64,000 nt of DNA from Valencia hispanica (GCA_963556495.2 OY747707.1:29489371-29553370), one strand, 5' to 3'; counted from the first letter of the stretch, positions 38,216 through 49,310 are shown. Notes: a model not told the origin generated them from the letters alone. Translations and numbers: made by a program.

Positions 38216-39412
38216 TAAACTAAAGACAATACTGTATACGGAAATAGAGTAAAAAATACACAAAGAAATCTGTGCACCAGATGTTTACAAACTCTGTATT
38301 GCAATTGTACCTCATACACTGGATCTTTTTAGTATGTGTCAGGTAATTGGATGTTTCCATGGATACTGGGCTTACAGAAAGCTTCTTCTGCAGAAAAGAA
38401 AAAAAAATAGACAAATGTTTCCCTTAAGTGTCTGCAAGCACACCAATGTCTTCATACCACACAACTACAATAAGGTCATATGTTTTATTATTACAGTACT
38501 GAGTACATTACAGAATGTTCTTCCTTGTTTTCTAACAGAGGTTTTAATAAATAAACCCAATTTTACAAATGGCATTTCGTTCCTAAATGAGTCTCTGAAC
38601 TTTGTGAAACAGTCTCACTGATTGTTCAAACTCTCAGTCAATCTCTGTATTAATATGCATCGCAGTGTTTTTCATTATTTCCCTTTGTTTAACAGTGGAA
38701 AAGAGAGTGTGTTGAATATTTTAATAGGATTTCAATTCTGAAATGTTCATAAAATCGCCAGAGGGCTTGTTGAACAATTTGAATCTGTCCTCCCTGTACA
38801 CTGTGACATATTGCATACAACATGGTTTGCAGAGTAAAGGAAGACAACAGCAATTCAAATGAATGCATATCTTTTATTCATTAACTAACTACTAAATAAA
38901 ATGGAACACTGTAGATATATTTATCCCACATATTCCTAGTTGCACTTTGTTTTTCCAAATAAAGAGACATGGGTTATTTTGCCTTCAAAGACGAAGCAAG
39001 TTTCCAATGAAAACGCTGATGAAGTGTTCTATTTACAAATCAGAGGCCGACACAGAAAAAAAGATTCACTGTTAAGTTTGAAAATCAAACAAAGCAAACA
39101 CAGGCAAGCAAGAGAAGTTGTAATAAGAACCAGAAATAGACCCAATTTCCTCTTAGCAATTTAAACATTTGCAAATATTTCAAACACAGTCACAGTTATT
39201 CTAGCATGTTTAGGTCATTAGTATTTATAGTCTTATTAGGGACTGAAAAACAACTGCATATTGTCAGTAATAAGAACATAGTGAATTAAAAACTTTACAC
39301 ATTTTTGGTACATACAGTAAACACATTTTACACTGTTGCATTGTAAAAATTGAAATTAACCAAAACATAAATACGAATTAGGGATGTCCAGATCAGAACT
39401 TTTTCTCCTTAG
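38216..39412. other. Intergenic, no gene seen
   Basis: AT-rich sequence, no recognised element. Confidence 0.5.
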
Positions 39413-39530
39413 TACGTATCTAAGTAATTTACAAACAGGCATTTGGAGCCCTAGTGAAGCATTGTTTTATGTACGTATCTAAGTAATTTACAAACAAGCA
39501 TTTGGAGCCCTAGTAAAGCATCGTTTTATT
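39413..39530. repeat. Two-copy 59-bp tandem duplication
   Basis: The unit beginning TACGTATCTAAGTAATTTAC occurs at 39413-39471 and again at 39472-39530 with about four substitutions (for example CAGGCATTT versus CAAGCATTT). It is a local tandem duplication that has begun to diverge. Confidence 0.95.
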
Positions 39531-41034
39531 ATTTGTTTTTAAAGATATATTTGGCTCTGCACATTCAACCATAGTTTTGAATAACCTCACAACTTGGTCC
39601 CACTGACAAAATGTTTATGTTGAACAGTTTGCCAAAGTACTAGACTAACACTAGCATGTTTACTCAGTTTCAGTAAACAGTTTGGCCCATAATATATTTC
39701 AATGTACCGGTAGTTCTAGCCCAATACTGGGCACACAAAACGTACAGAAACAGTAATTATAGTTTCATAAACTAATATCTTTGCTTTGAAAACAGGCTGT
39801 GCAACATGTGGCTGCACTGCTCTCTGGGAGTGCAGCTGACAAAATCAGAGACAGCAGATCTGCGATCAGATCGGGACATCCCTCTAAGAATTTAAGATGC
39901 CTTCTCCCAACACTATCTGAACCACATTTTGAGTTGTACTTTTTATTTATTTATTTATTTATTTATTTTTTGCTGCATTGAACACAAAAAGGTTAAAACA
40001 TGTAAATTAAACACATTTCAGAACTGATACAATCAATCAAATGAACATTTGCATTTCTAATCTGTTTTCACCACTTTTATTTTATAGCAGTATACTGATT
40101 GAAAGAAAAAACAGAATACAAAAACAATGCTCTGCAGTTACATATCATGCGTCAGCTGTGAATATTTTAGCACATTTGCTCTGATCAGAAATAAGTAAAT
40201 AATAAATAAGTAAGACATAGTTTCTCTGACACAAGAAAGGCAACAAATCCAGACTTCCTTATTGGTTAGCATCATGCTGCAATGTAAAACTGGCTGTCAT
40301 GAAGACAGGATGTAGATACACCATGTTTTCTGATTGGCTTATCTATGGCAACAAGTTCAGTGCATTTGAGAAATTACTGTGTGTATTTAACTCTCAGGAA
40401 AAGCCATATTTCTTGGCTTACTGTATTACACCAGGACCTGATAAGAATAGATTATGACTGGATGATGTGCTTAGTTTCCTTTGAAATAAGTCTTATGCAT
40501 AGAAATGACTTCATCTGATTAACAAGTCATTTGTGGTAATTTTTCATCTAATAGCTATAAATTGATCTTTATTCATGGACTGTCATATCCCTCACTATAA
40601 AGAGGTAAATTGCTGATTGCAGTAAAGTTGCCACATTTCTAGAGCTGGCATCATAGTCATAAAGGTTAGGTGGCAACTGAGGGATAAGCAGATTGTCTGA
40701 GTACCATCTATACCTATGCATAGCACATGACTCTGAAACATAATGTAACCCTTCTGGATGCATTTCCCAAACCAAATCTATGGCTATATGCATGGTACAA
40801 TATTGTGCATTTACAAAAGTGACATCATTGTTGATCAGTAGAATCAATAGTGCATTTTCTCATTGTCTGGTAATTAAGAAAAAAAAAACAGATATAAAAG
40901 AAGAATTTGAATGTTTTTATAATATAAAAATAGTTGTTTAACATGTTCAAATAGGCCTGAGTCCAAAAAATGTAACCTAAATAAAAGGAATATTGAGACA
41001 GAGCATGAAACAGACCCAACTCCAAACAACATAC
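39531..41034. other. Intergenic with a (TTTA)n microsatellite
   Basis: AT-rich sequence. A (TTTA) run of about eight units lies at 39936-39968. No gene or other recognised repeat is seen. Confidence 0.55.
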
Positions 41035-41315
41035 CAGTGTCAGGTTTTAGGGAGGCAGGGTACAACCTAGGCAGGTCAGCTATCAAGCAGAGAATCACTC
41101 AGGACAAACAACCATGAACACACATGCACCCTGAAGGGCAATTTAAAGTGGCCAATTAATCTGATTCGCACACTTTTGGTATTAAGAGGATAATATATAC
41201 ACCTGCACAGGCAAAACACGCAAACTCCACACAGAAAGGTCATGGCCGAGATTGAAACCCAGGAATTTCTAGCTGCAAGGAACACAGTGGACAACTGGGT
41301 CACTGTGCAGCCCTA
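41035..41315 (-). mobile_element. Degraded tRNA-derived SINE, antisense
   Basis: It is collinear with the better copy at 48314-48775: GGCAGGGTACAACCTAGGCA (41056), GGACAAACAACCATGAACAC (41102), AGGGCAATTTAAAGTGGCCA, GCAAACTCCACACAGAAAGG, then GAGATTGAAACCCAGGAATT, the degraded complement of a tRNA-type B box, and a GTGCAGCCC end. It lacks the four-base tail repeat. Confidence 0.75.
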
Positions 41316-42109
41316 TGCAAATACAATTTCATGCCATGGTAGAGTCATTCAGTAACAATTCCTAATGTTATACACACAACAGATTTTGTGCAGATTTTAA
41401 CCTTAAAAATGTTTGATAACAACAGTAAAATTGCCAATTGCCACCTTTTAGATTCCCAGCTTTTAGACCAAGAGGGAGTATAACAATACAATGACTAAAG
41501 GACTGCAAATACGAGACTCAGGTGTGATTGAAGATTTATGGAACAAATAACAACATACTGTAATGGCTTCTTGGAAGACAATGTCCAGATTAACTTTAAG
41601 TTCTAACAGTACATGGTTGGATAAAGGAACCTAAGATACTTAGTAAAAATTAACACTACGGTGAGTATTAGTATGAAGTACATTTCATTATATCATTTAT
41701 CCTTACACCCATGTGTGTCCCTATTCTTTGTTGAGTTTAATAAAAGTTAATATATTCCTCATAGAAAGGGATATTTTATCTTGAAGCCACAATATCATCA
41801 GATGTCTATCAATTGCTACAACATAAATCGGCATACACCATTAATTGTTTATGCTTGTTAGATAGATAACAGCAATAAAATTAAATGTAAATGTTGAACT
41901 ACAGCCATCAATTGCATGAGTTTTAGGTGTTTTCTAATGGCTTTTGTTGGAGATATACAAAACTAATTTCACTATTGTCCGTGCTTGTGGAAACGAATTG
42001 ACATGTAAATCAAACCAAATATACAGTATAGATGAACATATTAGATATTATAATGGCTTTTGAAACAGGATCACAACAAAAAAAAAACATAAATTTGACA
42101 TTTTTATAA
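41316..42109. other. Intergenic, no gene seen
   Basis: AT-rich sequence, no recognised element. Confidence 0.5.
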
Positions 42110-42175
42110 AGTATCCTGAGATGACATTTAATGCAATTAGGCACTATAAATACACTTAATTCAATTCAATTCTGA
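42110..42175 (+). mobile_element. L2-type LINE 3' tail fragment
   Basis: TCCTGAGATGACATTTAATG followed by GGCACTATAAATACAC and TTCAATTCAATTC is a short sense copy of the L2 family end also seen at 7690 and, in reverse, at 16927. Confidence 0.6.
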
Positions 42176-42424
42176 TTATATTTGTAAGGAAAACTCCTAC
42201 AATCCTATTACCAAATTTTGCTTTAAAAATCAGTTTTTAAATGCTAATAGATAGTGTCCCTTGGTACGTCACAAACAATCTGTTGATTGAACAACATTTT
42301 AACTGTCCATTTAAAGGTAGTATTTCTGGTTATTTTGTTTTTGCTTGTATATTTGTGCTGTTTCAAAGTTTTCTGTTTTCATGATTTGTTTTTACATAAC
42401 ATTTTATATTTATACTATGTTTTT

Positions 42425-42500
42425 CCTTGGTGAAGCTCTCTATGATTTCATGTGAGATGACTTTTATATAAATAAAAATTACTGACTTGCTTATTTACTT
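42425..42500 (+). mobile_element. Possible LINE 3' tail fragment
   Basis: GTGAGATGACTTTTATATAA then ATAAAAATTACTGACTTGCT resembles a diverged LINE end. It is short and the call is tentative. Confidence 0.4.
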
Positions 42501-44108
42501 GACCTTTGTCTATATCACAGAAACAAGATAAAATCCATAAACCTCAGCATTAACGTGCAAAACTTAGATTAACAACGTTTTAAAAGGGGTTGACTTTTGA
42601 ATTAAAATACACCACCTTGTAACTTTATTCCAGCACATTTGATAACCTCAAATTCAGAGTTTTGCTTTCTCTTTTTTTAAGGTAATGGGTTTAAGTCTTA
42701 CTTAAAAGATGACCTTCTTTGCTTGTATGTATAGTGCAGGTCCTAAAAAATAAAGAATACATTAGGACAAACTAAAGTAAACATCCAAAATACCATGTGT
42801 AAGTTTAGTTTGACAAAGAGTTGGACTCAGGGGAAGATCTCTATTTCTGGAGTGTCAGGTTTCTCATTTTGTTATTGCTATATACATTCTAACCTGGTAG
42901 GTTAAAAAAAATCACATTGCAGCCCTTCACAAGCCTAAAAAAGACTCGGCTGGATCATTAATAATTTACTCACTAATTTAAACAACATTTTTTTCAATTG
43001 CAATCAGCTAATTTATCACTGATGTCCTTTCTTTGATGAAGCTGAGCTGAATTATGTGATTTCCTAATCTAAATTAAGACAAATCTGACACTGGCAAGGT
43101 GTCTTGTTACGGGTCAGCAGCTCTATTTCATGCTTAGTCACACTGAGCAGATTGGATTCTTAATGTATAGTAAATATTAAATGGGTGTTGTGGGAATACA
43201 GCTGCACAGATACACAAGGAATACAGGTAGTACAAATGAAACATTTAACAGGATTTTCTTTGCATATTCTTGTTATTTATTTTCAGTTTTTAGATTGCTT
43301 TGGTGTTGATTTAAGAAAATGTTTAAAATAGATGTACATTTAGGTGTAAAATGGCAGAAACTACATTTGTACAAATTTGCAGTATAACTGAACTGAACAA
43401 CTGAACGAATAAATTGTTTTGGTTACTAATCGTAGTCAAGTATTAACAAGTATTAACTTAATCCAAAACATTTGCTGGTTGAGAGATGAGAAGCTATCAC
43501 CAGAAGTATTCAAATGAGGTTTGTGTAATATTATCATTATACAGATAATCCTTATCATTTGCCCCTGTTGTGCATCTTGTACGATAAACTTTGTAACAGC
43601 AATTAAATCAATAAAATTTAACTTGGACTTGGATGCATGAGTTTCATACAAAAAAAGTACAAAAACAGGCAGAACAAGCTGCCATACATGTATCTCCATC
43701 AAATAATATAAGCTTATTTAGGGGTCAAGAACATATTGTCTGCATGGATAATTCATCCTCACAAAATGCAGCCAATTTGAGAGTTAAAGCTCAGTCTCAA
43801 ATTATTGTCAGTGATACTCTCCAGGGTGAATTCCGTGATAGAGTGAGTCATAAGAGCCCTGAATCTGTAGTTTTATGTTCATATTTGCCCACTCAAACTA
43901 AACTGCAAACCACACTGGACTGAAGTGTTAAGTGATGCCAAATGAATAACGGCCCCCTTGTATCAATGGCTCTGTAAAGCATAATTCCCAGAAAAGCATT
44001 TAATATCTTGCACTGCAGTTTGCTGAGTTGAGAAAATTTTCCATTTTTTAAATTTCATCGAGTATATCACACAAATGGATCTACTCTGATCATTAGTAGG
44101 ACAAGTGT
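42501..44108. other. Region 3' of slitrk5, including its probable 3' untranslated region
   Basis: Read on the minus strand this follows the slitrk5 stop codon. Possible polyadenylation signals on that strand are an ATTAAA variant at 43999-44004 and a canonical AATAAA at 43276-43281, so the 3' untranslated region may end near either. A 96-codon plus-strand frame at 43633-43923 has no recognisable domain and is probably chance. The transcript end cannot be fixed from sequence alone. Confidence 0.4.
42945..43165. promoter_or_regulatory. Candidate conserved non-coding element near slitrk5
   Basis: A repeat-free block has several homeodomain-like and bHLH-like words: GATCATTAATAATTTAC, CAATTGCAATCAGCTAATTT, GCTGAGCTGAATTATGTG, CAGCAGCTC-type words. 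It lies about 1 kb past the slitrk5 stop. The assignment as enhancer is inference from texture and position. Confidence 0.2.
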
Positions 44109-46709
44109 CTAAAACTGTGTGAATGTAGTTCGTTTTTCCAGAACCTCAAGGTAATCTGGATCCAGATGAAGCTTTGCTTTCAGTTCCCAGTACTCACTTC
44201 TGTTGGGTTCCACATAAATGGAATTCGGTGCTGTACAATACATTATTGTCTGTTGTATCCTCTCTGGGTGCACGTATTGATGCCTTGCATCAAAGTCTGA
44301 GGTATACTGATTTGATGAGTGTGCACCATGCCTACAAGGTAAAGTATTGCTGTGGCGTCTGTTCTTGTCAGGCTCGAGTATGTCTCTATAGTAGCATGGA
44401 TCGTCTCGGTAAGGGGTGGAGGGCTTGTTGAGAGGCTCTGGAGTGGTGCCGCTGAACTCCGAGCTTATCACATTACTGGCCTCCTCTTCATCTAGGTTCC
44501 CCAGAAAGGCGCTGCTTAACTCGTCAAAGTCTCTAAATCCATCCACTGATTTGTTGTCCATGGGGGTTTGAGCAGCAGTTCTGCATGTGGCTTCAGTGGG
44601 AGGTGGGATATACTCATAGACATGCCCAGCTGATGTTCTTACTTTGGGAATAGATCCCTTTTTGTAAAGGCCATACTCCATGTTGAGAGAACTAATGCAA
44701 GCATTCATTGATTCGTTCTGCTCACTTTGACTCTTCTGGTGTCTCTTTTTTGTAGCCACAAACAATCCCGCAGCCACGAACACAGACACAATAAATAAGA
44801 GGAGAAGGGCGAGAATCATTACAGATAAAGGAATGGTGTTGAGGTGAGTGTCGGAGTCTAAGGATGTTTCTATAGTGATAGTGCTTCCCGGAAAGGATTC
44901 CTCGGAGGGTGGAATCATAGAAGCAAGTATATCAGAGTTATTAGGGCAGAAATTAGTTGTCTTAATGTATCTCATATCTTCCCCAGCCAGCTTCTTGGGG
45001 GAGCCACAGATGACATTGTTTACAACTGTGCCTATGCTGAGCTGCTCCAACCACATTTTTAAGTCTAGTATATTGCAAGAGCAATCCCAGGGATTTTCAT
45101 AAAAATCAACTTGAACAAGGGCTGTGAGTTGATCAAGTACACCCCTGACTGGAAGATACCGCAAGTGGTTGTTACGAAGATTTAGTCTGGCTAATGTCAA
45201 GCCATTAAAGGTACCTTCTGGCAAAGTTTTTAAGAGATTATTGTTTAAAAAAAGAAGTTGAAGTTTTGGGACATGCTGGAAAGTGTCAGCAGTTACTTCT
45301 TTAATGACATTGTACTCTAAATATAAGAACTGTAGACTATCTAGTCCATAAAACATATTGGCTCTAAGATGGTCAATCAAATTCCCATTAAGATAAAGTC
45401 TTCGCAGATATGTCAAATCCCCAAAAGCTCTGTCATCTACCCTAGCTATCCTATTGTTACCAAGATGAAGCAAATCTAATCCAGTCGCCTCAATAAAATC
45501 TGAACGACGCACCACAGGGATGTAATTCCCTGTGAGATACATCTTTTTGGGGTTGTATGGTTTGGGATTCAGATCAGAGATCTGTTCAATCTTTCTCTCC
45601 TGGCAGTTCACATTCAGCCCAAGGTCTGAAATCTGGAGATTGCAAGTGCAGGCAGTTGGGCAATCTAAAGGCACTGGAGATTTGGTCTGATAAGAAATAA
45701 TTTGACCATAATTCTGTGGCTTATTTGAGGGTATGCGGGCGGTGGGTTTTGATTTTAATTTGGCTGACTGACGAGGTCCCTTGGTTGGTCTTGACGAGGA
45801 TCTTGCGATGACAGATGCAGTGAAGGAGGCACCGACAGCTGGCGTGGTCCTGTAGTATGCATCCCCGCCCAAATGAGGTGGAGGCGGCATCTCATACTCT
45901 GCGATGGCTCTCCTTGGACACAGCTCTTGTTTTGAAACCTCATCAAGGTCTCTCCCATGAAGCCGAAAGGGGAACTCACAAACCACGTCCCCAACCAAGG
46001 CTGTGTACGAAATGCTTTCCAGCCAAGTCTTAAGAGCAATCAACTCACAGGAGCAATTCCACGGATTCTCCTCCAGCTGTAACTCCACGACGCTGTTCAT
46101 GTGCTCCAGCAGACCTATGTAGGGAAGCACTTTGAGCTGATTACCTCTTAGGTCTAAATGAGTCAATGGTACAAACTGGAAAATGTTTACAGGCAGGCTA
46201 GATATCAAATTGTCATTCAGAATCAAAACCTCCAGATGTCGAAGTCTGCTGAAGACATTTTGCTCAACATGAATGATGTAATTATAATCAATCTGTAAAT
46301 ACTCCAGATTTTCAAGGCCATAAAAAAATTCTTCCTTCAAGGCATCAATTTTGTTATTATTGAGATGCAATCGTTTTAATCCCTGCAGTCCATTAAAAGC
46401 TCCAGCTTTAACTTCAGATATTTCATTATTTCCAAGATGTAATGTTGTAAGTCCTTTGTACTCAGCAAAATCATTGGTAGAAATCTTTGTCAAAAGATTT
46501 CCAGTAAGTAGCAGTTGATACTGGGAGAAGAGTGCTGGGCTTATGTCAGAGAGTCTTGCAATTCCTCTGTTTTCACAGCTCACTGTGAGCATCCCTTCTC
46601 TTTCCTCACAGGCACACAGTTCTTGACAGATTTCCCCATAATGGCCAGACATCTCAATGGTACCCACCGATGTTGCACCGAGCAAAATATATGGAATCCA
46701 AAGCTGCAT
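44109..46709 (-). CDS. slitrk5: SLIT and NTRK-like protein 5 (synaptic leucine-rich-repeat membrane protein)
   Basis: SLITRK proteins sit in neuronal membranes, bind presynaptic receptor tyrosine phosphatases through their leucine-rich repeats, and promote synapse formation and neurite control. I start at the only in-frame ATG (46709, MQLWIPYILLG); an in-frame TAA lies a short way upstream. The product is 866 residues: signal peptide 1 to about 20; LRRNT about 28-47 (CQELCACEE...SCENRGI); six LRRs about 60-205; LRRCT about 215-265 (NPWNCSCEL...CP); linker; second LRRNT about 350-375 (CPTACTCNLQ...NCQERK); six LRRs about 388-530; second LRRCT about 539-589; membrane helix about 626-653; cytoplasmic tail. 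The tail ends in EYWELKAKL and PDYLEVLEKRTTF, with Trk-like tyrosines at about 840 and 853. DEVSKQELCPRR and the ISYTALVGDVVC word identify SLITRK5 rather than SLITRK1, 2, 4 or 6. It is shorter than the human protein (958 residues), mainly because the Gln/Pro-rich part of the tail is absent. The coding part is one exon, as in the family. Whether it is the a or b paralog is open. Confidence 0.95.
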   Translation of the reverse strand: MQLWIPYILLGATSVGTIEMSGHYGEICQELCACEEREGMLTVSCENRGIARLSDISPALFSQYQLLLTGNLLTKISTNDFAEYKGLTTLHLGNNEISEVKAGAFNGLQGLKRLHLNNNKIDALKEEFFYGLENLEYLQIDYNYIIHVEQNVFSRLRHLEVLILNDNLISSLPVNIFQFVPLTHLDLRGNQLKVLPYIGLLEHMNSVVELQLEENPWNCSCELIALKTWLESISYTALVGDVVCEFPFRLHGRDLDEVSKQELCPRRAIAEYEMPPPPHLGGDAYYRTTPAVGASFTASVIARSSSRPTKGPRQSAKLKSKPTARIPSNKPQNYGQIISYQTKSPVPLDCPTACTCNLQISDLGLNVNCQERKIEQISDLNPKPYNPKKMYLTGNYIPVVRRSDFIEATGLDLLHLGNNRIARVDDRAFGDLTYLRRLYLNGNLIDHLRANMFYGLDSLQFLYLEYNVIKEVTADTFQHVPKLQLLFLNNNLLKTLPEGTFNGLTLARLNLRNNHLRYLPVRGVLDQLTALVQVDFYENPWDCSCNILDLKMWLEQLSIGTVVNNVICGSPKKLAGEDMRYIKTTNFCPNNSDILASMIPPSEESFPGSTITIETSLDSDTHLNTIPLSVMILALLLLFIVSVFVAAGLFVATKKRHQKSQSEQNESMNACISSLNMEYGLYKKGSIPKVRTSAGHVYEYIPPPTEATCRTAAQTPMDNKSVDGFRDFDELSSAFLGNLDEEEASNVISSEFSGTTPEPLNKPSTPYRDDPCYYRDILEPDKNRRHSNTLPCRHGAHSSNQYTSDFDARHQYVHPERIQQTIMYCTAPNSIYVEPNRSEYWELKAKLHLDPDYLEVLEKRTTFTQF

Positions 46710-46764
46710 TTTCCTGCAAATAATCGCCAAACTTGCAGTGCTTCTAAAGTATCCTTAGTGTCAT
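46710..46764 (-). other. slitrk5: slitrk5 5' untranslated segment with splice acceptor and short upstream ORF
   Basis: On the minus strand a pyrimidine-rich run, TTTTTTTAATTCTAG, ends with AG at 46766-46765, a good 3' splice site. The exon would then begin at 46764 with ATGACACTAAGG, a six-codon upstream ORF ending in TAG at about 46744, in a different frame from the main start at 46709. This could lower translation of slitrk5. It is inferred from consensus only. Confidence 0.45.
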
Positions 46765-47116
46765 CTAGAATTAAAAAAACACATAGTAATGCAAATGTGG
46801 CAGCAACTCTCACATCAGAAAGCTCATGAGTCAAGATTTGTTCCTACAATGAGAAAACTTCTCTATGAATTTAAAGCAACTTCTTCAAGCAGTGCAAAGA
46901 AAAGGAAAAAAAAACGAGGTCAGAGCAGCACTTAAGAAAAAAACAAATGTCTTTGAGGAGAAGCCATTTTGCTGATACGTGAAAATGCAATTAAACACAA
47001 GCTTTCAATGGAACCATATATGTTAACTACATCAGGTTAACAGAAATTTATATTTCCTACATCCAGTGCAGACAGCCAGCATAATTTTCTCTCCAACTCC
47101 AGCTGGAAATACATAC

Positions 47117-47430
47117 CTCACTCACATCGAAGAAGATGTAGGGTATTTCCTGGGTGCTTCAGAGCATCTTTTTTATTTTAATCCTTCGAAACGAAACAGA
47201 AATAGAAGCAGCCGTCGTCACTAATGCACGTGAGGGAATGAAAGAAACGCTGATCAACCATAACTGCCAAATGCTTCTCTTTCAGCTCGCTGTGCCGGAG
47301 GAGACACGGCAGCGATCCTCGGTAACTAAGTTGCTTCTCTCTCTCCCTCTCCCTCTCCCTGGACGCGCACAGGCACGCTGCCTCGCACTCGGTGGTCGAG
47401 AGGATGTCAAGTCATTTCATGCACAAAAAA
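47117..47430 (-). promoter_or_regulatory. slitrk5: Probable slitrk5 non-coding first exon and promoter
   Basis: This is the only CpG-bearing, GC-richer stretch upstream of slitrk5 (GGACGCGCACAGGCACGC near 47360; GCCGGAGGAGACACGGCAGC near 47294). On the minus strand it ends in two strong splice donors, GAG|GTATGT (exon end 47117) and GAT|GTGAGT (exon end 47126). Joined to the acceptor at 46765 this gives a short intron of about 350 bases. No TATA box stands out. A pyrimidine repeat, CTCTCCCTCTCCCTCTCCCT, lies at 47341-47360. The start site is not determined. Confidence 0.4.
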
Positions 47431-48310
47431 TCAGCTCGCTGGAGCATTATGCAGAGATACACCCCCATCTACATTCACCTCCCTCCCCCAGCCTCACCTC
47501 TTCCTTAACCACCCGAAAAGATGTTGACCTACCTACAAGTAAGAAGTCTCCCCAATATATCAATGATTTAACATCTGAGGCATGCTTCCAGCGTTGGAAA
47601 CAAGTCATCTTTGTTATTCATGCAGAAAACAAAAAAGAAGAAAAAAAAGAACCACCCTGCTAACGCCAAATTGCATCAGCTCTTCATATAATCTGCCAGA
47701 CCTGAAATAAGAAATGCCTGCAGGGGGGAGATAGCGATGCAGCCTGAAAAAAAAAAGAAAAACAGTGTCACTGTCTGTCTTTTTACCTGGGATGAATCGA
47801 TTATATCTTTTCCGCCATCACTCTGGCTGTTTCTTTCCCAAATTTGGGGATTTGGACATAATCCCAAATCTTAATCCTTAATCTGATATAAAGTGCTGTA
47901 TTACCTTTTCTTTGTATCTACATCACATATAGTAGACAGAGATTTGCTTTCACTATTCATATAATAATAATATAATAATAATAAAAAGATTAATAATAAC
48001 AATAATAATAGTACTATAATAATAATTTTTTTAATTTATAAAAAATAACAAAAATGCTTGTGTAGCCTGAATCAACTAGATCAATTAATCAGATTGTACC
48101 TTTTCTTTTATTTAACCAAGTGAGAGAAAAATAAAAAGAAACACTGTAGAAACAAAACATAGCAGATCGTTCTGTTATGCTTTTGTCAATGACCATAAAA
48201 TATTGTCGTAGTACAGCTGTGCTTACTGGACCATAACACAGACAAACCTACTCAGAACGAACTAATCCCAAAATGCATTTCGCTTTCAACAGGAAATGGA
48301 GGGCTTCATG
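47431..48310. other. Upstream of slitrk5; (AAT)n-rich tract
   Basis: No gene seen. An imperfect AAT/ATA microsatellite spans about 47957-48028. The region is otherwise AT-rich, and the plus-strand frame at 47154-47663 overlaps the presumed first exon in antisense without protein similarity. Confidence 0.5.
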
Positions 48311-48313
48311 GGA

Positions 48314-48775
48314 AATCCATCCATCCATCCATCCATCCATCCATCCATCCATCCATCCATCCATCCATCCATCCATCCATCCATCCATCCATCCATCCAT
48401 CCATCCATCCATCCATCCATCCATCCATCCATCCATCCATTATCTGTACCCATCCATCCTATGCAGGGTTGCTGGTGCCTATCTCCAGCAGTCATGGGGC
48501 GAGAGGCGGGGTACACCCTGGACAGGTCACCAGTCCATCACAGGGCAACACAGAGACATGCAGGACAAACAACCATGCAGGACAAACAACAATGCACGCA
48601 CACACTCACACTCACACATAAGGGCAATTTAGAGAGACCAATTCACCTAACAGTCATGTTTTTGGACTGTGAGGATGCCAGAGTACCTGGAGGGAACCCA
48701 CGCACCCACTCCATGCAGAAAGACCCCAGGCCGGGATTCGAACCCAGGCCTTCTTGCTGCAAGGCAACAGTGCGT
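48314..48775 (-). mobile_element. tRNA-derived SINE with LINE-like tail and (GGAT)n end
   Basis: Read on the minus strand it starts near GCACTGTTGCCTTGCAGCAA (48771-48752), then CCTGGGTTCGAATCCCGGCC, which contains a perfect RNA polymerase III B box (GGTTCGAATCC). The body follows with GTCCAAAAACATGACTGTTA and ATTGGTCTCTCTAAATTGCC, and it finishes with GGTGTACCCCGCCTCTCGCC and a (GGAT) run of about thirty units at 48314-48440. The A-box end seems truncated. Fish genomes carry many copies of this family. The open frames of repeated SIHP or GWMD over the tail are artefacts. Confidence 0.88.
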
Positions 48776-49310
48776 GAGTGAGTCCACCTATGTTGCATCG
48801 GTAGAGAAATCGGCGCTTTGGACTTTCATCCTTGCTGGCGAGCGAAAGGGAGCAGATCCAAACTCATTGGATCCAACATACACAGCAGCCTGCTGATCGC
48901 TGATCAAGTGAATTGTATCTGGCTGGAATTAGACCTGAATCGGACTTGTTAAAGACCTGCAGAAAGAATCTTTTAATTACAGTTGTCTCTCTGACACGCT
49001 GCTCCAGGCTGCATAAGCCCAGAGCTGCTCACCGCTGAGCCAAGTGCTGCTGAGCTGAAGGCTGCCTGTGAAAATGGACCGGTCCATGGGAGAAGATTGG
49101 GAAACTGAACTGGACGAACCCGAGTTTTGGCTAACGGTGGCCAGCACCCCCGCACCCTGAAGCCTCACTGCTAGCCTTGACCCCACGCAGCTGCTCCTAA
49201 CTGACTAACTACAGTGCTATTTTCTCTGCTTTATCAATGGGGATCTAGGAATCGTTCAAGTATGGTTGTGTCTGGACATAGATAAATTAATTTAAGATAG
49301 ACAAATTAAG
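48776..49310. other. Unique-looking stretch between the SINE and the duplication
   Basis: Less AT-rich than average at 48800-49190. Short minus-strand frames here lack known domains. It could be an unrecognised repeat. Nothing more can be supported. Confidence 0.4.

Noticed and set aside
43633..43923. 96-codon plus-strand frame just past slitrk5
   Set aside because: There is no recognisable domain, no splice or promoter context, and its length is within chance for this window.
46710..46730. Seven-codon upstream extension of the slitrk5 frame starting at TTG
   Set aside because: TTG is not a normal start in vertebrates and the ATG at 46709 opens a proper signal peptide. An in-frame stop lies just upstream.
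44174..46834. Open frames on the plus strand and in other phases across slitrk5 (for example 44174-44431, 44848-45102, 45755-46039, 46515-46829)
   Set aside because: They overlap a long, strongly recognisable coding frame and have no domain of their own; they are shadows.
47154..47663. 169-codon plus-strand frame opposite the slitrk5 first exon
   Set aside because: It starts at a non-ATG codon and has low-complexity content (SLPLPLPG, HSPPSPSLTSS) due to the pyrimidine repeat, with no known domain.
48314..48440. Possible CRISPR-like array of regular repeats
   Set aside because: The units are contiguous four-base repeats with no spacers, and the sequence is animal genomic DNA.
48735..48765. 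Possible tRNA gene suggested by the GGTTCGAATCC B box on the minus strand
   Set aside because: There is no cloverleaf or intact A box. The B box belongs to a tRNA-derived SINE.
48248..48781. Long frames encoding repeated SIHP or GWMD units
   Set aside because: They are products of the ATCC microsatellite tail of a SINE.
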